Assembly: GCA_934716785.1 (NCBI GenBank)
Contig: CAKUYM010000147.1
Location: 1-10,128, forward strand
DNA from: an uncultured Bacteroides sp.
GTDB lineage: Bacteria > Bacteroidota > Bacteroidia > Bacteroidales > Bacteroidaceae
DNA length: 10,128 nt
Direction of reading: 5' to 3'
Below, in pieces: positions 6,264 through 10,128 of the stretch (within the stretch, counting starts at the first letter, position 1; each line of letters starts with the position of its first letter). The position numbers were made by a program, and so were the translations under genes. Under the pieces are notes generated by a model. The model was given only the letters and a program-made list of their open reading frames with translations, was not told the DNA's origin and did not search any database.

Positions 6264-8420
6264 ATGAAAGTATATCAGACTAATGAAATCAAGAACATAG
6301 CCTTATTGGGTAGTTCTGGCTCTGGGAAAACCACTCTCGTGGAAGCGATGCTTTTCGAGAGTGGTGTTATAAAACGTCGCGGATCTGTTGCCGCCAAAAA
6401 CACTGTTAGTGATTATTTCCCTGTTGAACAAGAGTATGGTTACTCCGTTTTCTCCACCGTTCTCCATGTAGAATGGAATAATAAAAAACTTAATATCATT
6501 GATTGTCCGGGTTCGGACGACTTCGTAGGCAGCACAGTGACTGCATTAAATGTGACCGACACTGCAATTATCCTTCTCAATGGCCAATATGGCGTCGAAG
6601 TCGGTACACAGAATCACTTCCGATATACAGAAAAATTGAATAAACCGGTTATTTTTCTCGTCAACCAGCTTGATAACGAAAAATGCGACTATGATAATAT
6701 CCTTGAGCAACTGAAAGAGGCTTATGGCTCTAAAATTGTTCCTATCCAATATCCTATCAGTACGGGACCGGGCTTTAATGCTCTGATTGATGTACTGTTG
6801 ATGAAAAAATACTCATGGAAGCCCGAAGGTGGTGCTCCGATAATTGAAGACATTCCTGCAGAAGAAATGGACAAGGCGATGGAAATGCACAAAGCCTTGG
6901 TGGAAGCTGCTGCCGAGAATGATGAAGGACTGATGGAGAAGTTCTTTGAACAGGAGTCGCTTTCGGAAGACGAAATGCGTGAAGGTATCCGCAAGGGGTT
7001 GATCGCCAGAGGTATGTTTCCTGTCTTCTGCGTGTGTGGAGGTAAGGATATGGGTGTTCGCCGCTTGATGGAATTCTTGGGTAATGTTGTTCCTTTTGTT
7101 TCGGAGATGCCGAAAGTACGGAACACGGAAGGCAAGGAGATTGCTCCGGATGCGAACGGACCGGAATCTCTTTATTTCTTCAAGACCAGTGTGGAACCGC
7201 ATATCGGTGAGGTCTCCTATTTCAAAGTAATGAGCGGTAAGGTGCATGAAGGAGATGATTTGCTGAATGCCGACCGTGGATCGAAAGAACGTATTGCGCA
7301 GATTTATGTGGTGGCCGGTGGCAACCGTGTGAAAGTGGAAGAACTGCAGGCGGGTGATATTGGCGCTGCCGTGAAGCTGAAAGATGTGAAGACCGGCAAC
7401 ACGCTGAATGGCAAGGATTGCGATTATAAATTCAACTTTATCAAATATCCGAATTACAAATACTCCCGTGCTATCAAACCCGTGAACGAATCTGATGTGG
7501 AGAAGATGATGACTATCTTGAACCGCATGCGTGAAGAAGATCCGACGTGGGTAATCGAGCAGTCAAAGGAATTGAAACAGACTTTGGTGCACGGTCAGGG
7601 AGAATTCCATCTTCGTACACTGAAATGGCGTTTGGAAAATAATGAGAAGCTCATGATTAAATATGAAGAACCGAAGATCCCGTATCGCGAAACGATTACG
7701 AAAGCTGCGCGTGCCGATTACCGCCATAAGAAGCAATCCGGAGGTGCGGGGCAGTTTGGCGAGGTTCATCTGATTGTGGAGCCATATAAAGAAGGTATGC
7801 CCGTGCCCGATACATACAAATTCAATGGGCAGGAATTTAAGATAAACGTGAAGGGTACCGAAGAGGTGTCATTGGAATGGGGTGGCAAGCTTGTGTTTGT
7901 CAATAGTATCGTAGGTGGTTCTATCGATGCCCGTTTCTTGCCGGCTATTATGAAAGGTATCATGTCGCGTATGGAGCAAGGTCCGTTGACCGGTTCGTAT
8001 GCACGTGATGTGCGTGTCATTGTTTACGATGGCAAGATGCATCCGGTAGATTCTAATGAAATCTCCTTCATGCTTGCCGGACGTAATGCTTTCAGTGAGG
8101 CGTTCAAGAATGCGGGACCGAAGATTCTGGAACCGATTTATGACGTGGAAGTGTTTGTTCCGTCAGATAGGATGGGTGATGTGATGAGTGATCTTCAAGG
8201 GCGTCGTGCCATGATTATGGGTATGAGCAGCGAGAAAGGTTTCGAAAAACTGGTTGCTAAAGTGCCTTTGAAGGAAATGTCTTCTTACTCGACAGCGCTT
8301 AGCTCTCTTACGGGCGGACGTGCTTCGTTTATTATGAAATTCTCAAGTTATGAGCTTGTTCCGGCAGATGTCCAAGATAAGTTAATTAAGGATTTTGAAG
8401 CCAAACAAACCGAAGAATAA
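6264..8420 (+). CDS. fusA2: EF-G paralog of the EF-G2 type (altered GTPase centre)
   Basis: 718 residues covering all five EF-G domains: G domain about 1-280, domain II about 305-395, III about 410-480, IV about 485-610, V about 615-705. The P-loop is intact (G16-SSGSGK-T23). Switch II reads D80-CPGSDDF, with Ser84 where canonical EF-G has the catalytic His of DTPGHVDF. Switch I reads EQEYGYSVF in place of EQERGITI. The G4 motif is N134-QLD, lacking the usual Lys. Translocation elements remain: HGQGEFHLRTLKWRLE in domain III, QSGGAGQFGEV in domain IV, and the tip MHPVDSNE with His593, which reaches the decoding site. Bacteroides EF-G2 is known to promote translocation without GTP hydrolysis, accumulate under carbon starvation and support gut colonisation; this protein fits that class, though identity with it is my inference. 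It is monocistronic: own promoter region upstream, strong terminator downstream. A ribosome-protection protein is a less likely alternative. Confidence 0.9.
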   Translation: MKVYQTNEIKNIALLGSSGSGKTTLVEAMLFESGVIKRRGSVAAKNTVSDYFPVEQEYGYSVFSTVLHVEWNNKKLNIIDCPGSDDFVGSTVTALNVTDTAIILLNGQYGVEVGTQNHFRYTEKLNKPVIFLVNQLDNEKCDYDNILEQLKEAYGSKIVPIQYPISTGPGFNALIDVLLMKKYSWKPEGGAPIIEDIPAEEMDKAMEMHKALVEAAAENDEGLMEKFFEQESLSEDEMREGIRKGLIARGMFPVFCVCGGKDMGVRRLMEFLGNVVPFVSEMPKVRNTEGKEIAPDANGPESLYFFKTSVEPHIGEVSYFKVMSGKVHEGDDLLNADRGSKERIAQIYVVAGGNRVKVEELQAGDIGAAVKLKDVKTGNTLNGKDCDYKFNFIKYPNYKYSRAIKPVNESDVEKMMTILNRMREEDPTWVIEQSKELKQTLVHGQGEFHLRTLKWRLENNEKLMIKYEEPKIPYRETITKAARADYRHKKQSGGAGQFGEVHLIVEPYKEGMPVPDTYKFNGQEFKINVKGTEEVSLEWGGKLVFVNSIVGGSIDARFLPAIMKGIMSRMEQGPLTGSYARDVRVIVYDGKMHPVDSNEISFMLAGRNAFSEAFKNAGPKILEPIYDVEVFVPSDRMGDVMSDLQGRRAMIMGMSSEKGFEKLVAKVPLKEMSSYSTALSSLTGGRASFIMKFSSYELVPADVQDKLIKDFEAKQTEE

Positions 8421-8443
8421 TCTACAATTCTCTTAATACTGTT

Positions 8444-8482
8444 AAAACCGTCTTCTTTTTTAAGTAAAAGGAGGCGGTTTTT
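8444..8482 (+). terminator. Intrinsic terminator after the EF-G paralog gene
   Basis: The left arm AAAACCGTCTTCTTTT (8444-8459) pairs over all 16 positions (two as G-U) with the right arm AAAAGGAGGCGGTTTT (8466-8481), with a 6-nt loop and a T run at 8478-8482. It begins 24 nt after the stop at 8420. The A-rich left arm means it may also work weakly in reverse, but no minus-strand gene converges on it. Confidence 0.88.
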
Positions 8483-8542
8483 GTTTAACTATGATTAATA
8501 AAGATGGAAAAACACAGGGAAAAGATTTAATTTTTTATTAAA

Positions 8543-8573
8543 TTTGCAAACCAAAGGAGGGTTTATATTGTTG
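8543..8573 (+). promoter_or_regulatory. rprX: Candidate rprX promoter, Bacteroides -33/-7 type
   Basis: TTTG (8543-8546) is followed after 19 nt by TATTGTTG (8566-8573), five of six fixed positions of TAnnTTTG. Directly upstream is an AT-only inverted repeat ATTTAAT / ATTAAAT (8525-8543) that could act as an UP-like element. Transcription would start near 8580, giving a leader of roughly 105 nt to the ATG at 8686. Confidence 0.5.
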
Positions 8574-8603
8574 TAGTAATCAGAACATGACCTAAATAGC
8601 CCC

Positions 8604-8677
8604 TTTCGGTTAATTTCCTGGAAGTTCCGGTTAAATCAAGTTAATGCATTAGGAGTGTTAATTAGGGAGTGTTAATT
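8604..8677 (+). repeat. Cluster of GTTAA direct repeats in the rprX leader
   Basis: GTTAA occurs five times on the plus strand, starting at 8609, 8630, 8640, 8657 and 8671. Two copies sit in a longer repeat, CGGTTAA (8607-8613 and 8628-8634), exactly 21 bp apart, about two helical turns. The last two sit in a perfect 12-bp repeat GGAGTGTTAATT (8652-8663 and 8666-8677) with a 14-bp period. Tandem direct repeats spaced by whole turns are typical binding sites of OmpR-family response regulators, so autoregulation by the RprY partner is possible. The repeats lie downstream of the proposed start site, where bound protein would tend to repress. Confidence 0.45.
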
Positions 8678-8685
8678 TTGTTGCT

Positions 8686-10128
8686 ATGAAGAAGTCAACA
8701 ATTTGGATATTAGGTATTGTAATGGGGCTTTCATTCCTCAGCTTGCTGTATTTGCAGGTCAGTTATATAGAGGAAATGATGAAAACCCGGAAAGAACAAT
8801 TTGATTCGGCTGTACGCAATAGCTTGGATCAGGTTTCCAAGGATGTGGAATATGCAGAAACGCAACGTTGGTTGATTGAAGATGTTTCTGAAGCTGAACG
8901 GAAAGCTCTGATTGAAAACAACGCTTCATTGCAGCAGAATGGATTGGTGCAGCAGACGCAACGGTTTACGATGAAGTCTAAGGATGGAAAGGTGTATACG
9001 GATTTTGAATTGAAGGTGATGACTACCAAGCCGTCCGAACTTCCGAAAGCGATGATTTCTCCCTATAGGGGAACCAAAACGATTCCGGAAACTTCGCGTT
9101 CGTTGATTGAGGCTATCAAAAACCGGTATATGTATCAGCGCGAATTGCTCAATGAGGTGGTTTGGCAGATGATTTATCGGGCAAGTGACAAGTCGATCGG
9201 AGACAGGGTGAAGTTCGGTGATTTGAATAATTACCTGAAATCAAACCTATATAATAATGGTATAGACTTGCCTTTTCACTTTATGGTGATTGATAAGGAC
9301 GGAAAGGAAGTCTACCGTTGTGCGGATTATGATGGAAAGGGGAGTGACGAGTTCTATCAGCAGGCATTGTTCAAGAATGACCCGCCTGCCAAGATGAGTG
9401 TACTGAAAGTGCATTTTCCGGGAAGAAGGGATTATCTCTTTGATTCGGTGAGCTTCATGATTCCGTCGTTGATATTTACATTGGTATTGTTGGTGACGTT
9501 CATCTTCACGATTTATATCGTATTCAGACAAAAGAAGCTGACGGAGATGAAAAATGACTTTATCAATAATATGACGCATGAGTTTAAGACACCGATATCC
9601 ACCATCTCATTGGCGGCGCAGATGCTGAAAGACCCTGCGGTAGGTAAATCTCCACAGATGTTCCAGCATATATCGGGAGTGATAAACGATGAAACCAAGC
9701 GCTTGCGCTTCCAAGTGGAGAAGGTGCTCCAAATGTCGATGTTCGACCGTCAGAAGTCTACATTGAAGATGAAGGAAATTGATGCGAATGAACTGATAGC
9801 GGGCGTTATCAAAACCTTTACTTTGAAAGTGGAACGATATAACGGTAAGATAATATCGAACCTTGAGGCTACTGATCCTGTTATATTCGCAGATGAGATG
9901 CATATCACCAATGTAATCTTTAATCTGATGGATAACGCGGTGAAATATAAGAAACCGGAAGAGGACTTGGAGTTGAGGGTGAGGACATGGAACGAATCGG
10001 GTAAACTGATGATTTCGATACAGGATAATGGTATCGGTATCAAGAAGGAGAACCTGAAAAAGATATTTGAGAAGTTCTATCGTGTGCATACGGGTAATCT
10101 GCACGATGTGAAGGGCTTTGGATTAGGA
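8686..10128 (+). CDS. rprX: RprX-like sensor histidine kinase, C-terminus beyond the window
   Basis: 481 codons are open from the ATG at 8686 to the right edge with no stop. Membrane segment 1 is at about residues 5-25 (IWILGIVMGLSFLSLLYLQV), then a periplasmic sensor region of about 230 residues with an early helical part (EAERKALIENNASLQQ), and membrane segment 2 at about 258-280. The dimerisation/phosphorylation domain follows, with H-box MTHEFKTPIST and phospho-acceptor His298. The ATPase domain shows the N-box (NLMDNAVKY, N413/N417), G1 box DNGIGI (447-452), F box FEKFY (461-465) and the start of the G2 box GFGLG (477-481), where the window stops. By comparison with the B. fragilis RprX family only a few tens of residues are missing. 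The known partner is the OmpR-type regulator RprY, expected immediately to the right. RprX/RprY were described in B. fragilis through effects on tetracycline resistance and porin expression in E. coli; the native signal is unsettled. Confidence 0.88.
   Translation, partial: MKKSTIWILGIVMGLSFLSLLYLQVSYIEEMMKTRKEQFDSAVRNSLDQVSKDVEYAETQRWLIEDVSEAERKALIENNASLQQNGLVQQTQRFTMKSKDGKVYTDFELKVMTTKPSELPKAMISPYRGTKTIPETSRSLIEAIKNRYMYQRELLNEVVWQMIYRASDKSIGDRVKFGDLNNYLKSNLYNNGIDLPFHFMVIDKDGKEVYRCADYDGKGSDEFYQQALFKNDPPAKMSVLKVHFPGRRDYLFDSVSFMIPSLIFTLVLLVTFIFTIYIVFRQKKLTEMKNDFINNMTHEFKTPISTISLAAQMLKDPAVGKSPQMFQHISGVINDETKRLRFQVEKVLQMSMFDRQKSTLKMKEIDANELIAGVIKTFTLKVERYNGKIISNLEATDPVIFADEMHITNVIFNLMDNAVKYKKPEEDLELRVRTWNESGKLMISIQDNGIGIKKENLKKIFEKFYRVHTGNLHDVKGFGLG

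Noticed and set aside
6722..7247. Two overlapping minus-strand frames of about 140 residues
   Set aside because: Both are shadows of the EF-G paralog coding sequence and overlap each other.
8491..8541. 16-codon open frame (MINKDGKTQGKDLIFY)
   Set aside because: It lies just after the terminator and upstream of the rprX promoter, with no sign of translation or conservation that I can judge.
8581..8685. Riboswitch in the long rprX leader
   Set aside because: The leader consists of direct repeats, not paired helices, and matches no riboswitch class I know.
9607..10104. 165-residue open frame on the minus strand
   Set aside because: It lies opposite the histidine kinase core, whose H, N, G1, F and G2 boxes are all in the plus-strand frame.

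Overview
The window looks like a chromosomal segment of a gut Bacteroides (Bacteroidota). The evidence is an ECF sigma / FecR-type anti-sigma / TonB-dependent receptor / DUF4249 lipoprotein locus, a receptor with STN and carboxypeptidase-regulatory-like domains, Bacteroides-type promoters (TTTG about 20 nt before TAnnTTTG), start codons without close Shine-Dalgarno sequences, an EF-G2-type elongation factor and an RprX-type histidine kinase. I saw no rRNA, tRNA, CRISPR array, transposase or integrase.

Left block, minus strand, read from 6026 down to 1: hemW (heme chaperone-type radical SAM protein), then 25 nt later an ECF sigma factor, a 120-nt gap, a FecR-like anti-sigma factor, a TonB-dependent receptor whose start overlaps the fecR stop (ATGA), and 7 nt further a DUF4249 outer-membrane lipoprotein that runs off the left edge. 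This is a trans-envelope signalling unit: ligand at the receptor signals through its STN domain to FecR, which frees the sigma factor. The receptor gene is broken. The reading frame changes at 1456-1461, and a conserved stretch of about 11 residues seems to be missing, so the locus probably makes no full-length receptor in this strain, unless the break is a sequence error.

Centre, 6027-6263: a divergent regulatory region between hemW and the elongation factor gene. It holds a good hemW promoter, a striking 27-bp near-perfect palindrome (6134-6160), two overlapping candidate promoters for the right-hand gene, and a second smaller dyad.

Right block, plus strand: an EF-G paralog (718 aa) with changes at key GTPase positions (DCPGSDDF in place of DTPGHVDF; NQLD in place of NKxD). 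It matches what is known of Bacteroides EF-G2, which supports translation during carbon starvation without GTP hydrolysis. A strong intrinsic terminator follows it. After a 265-nt intergenic region with its own promoter and clustered GTTAA repeats comes an RprX-like sensor kinase, cut by the right edge just inside its G2 box. The partner response regulator (RprY) would be expected just outside the window.

The points most worth following up are the receptor-disrupting deletion, the altered GTPase centre of the EF-G paralog together with its palindromic operator, and the repeats in front of rprX.
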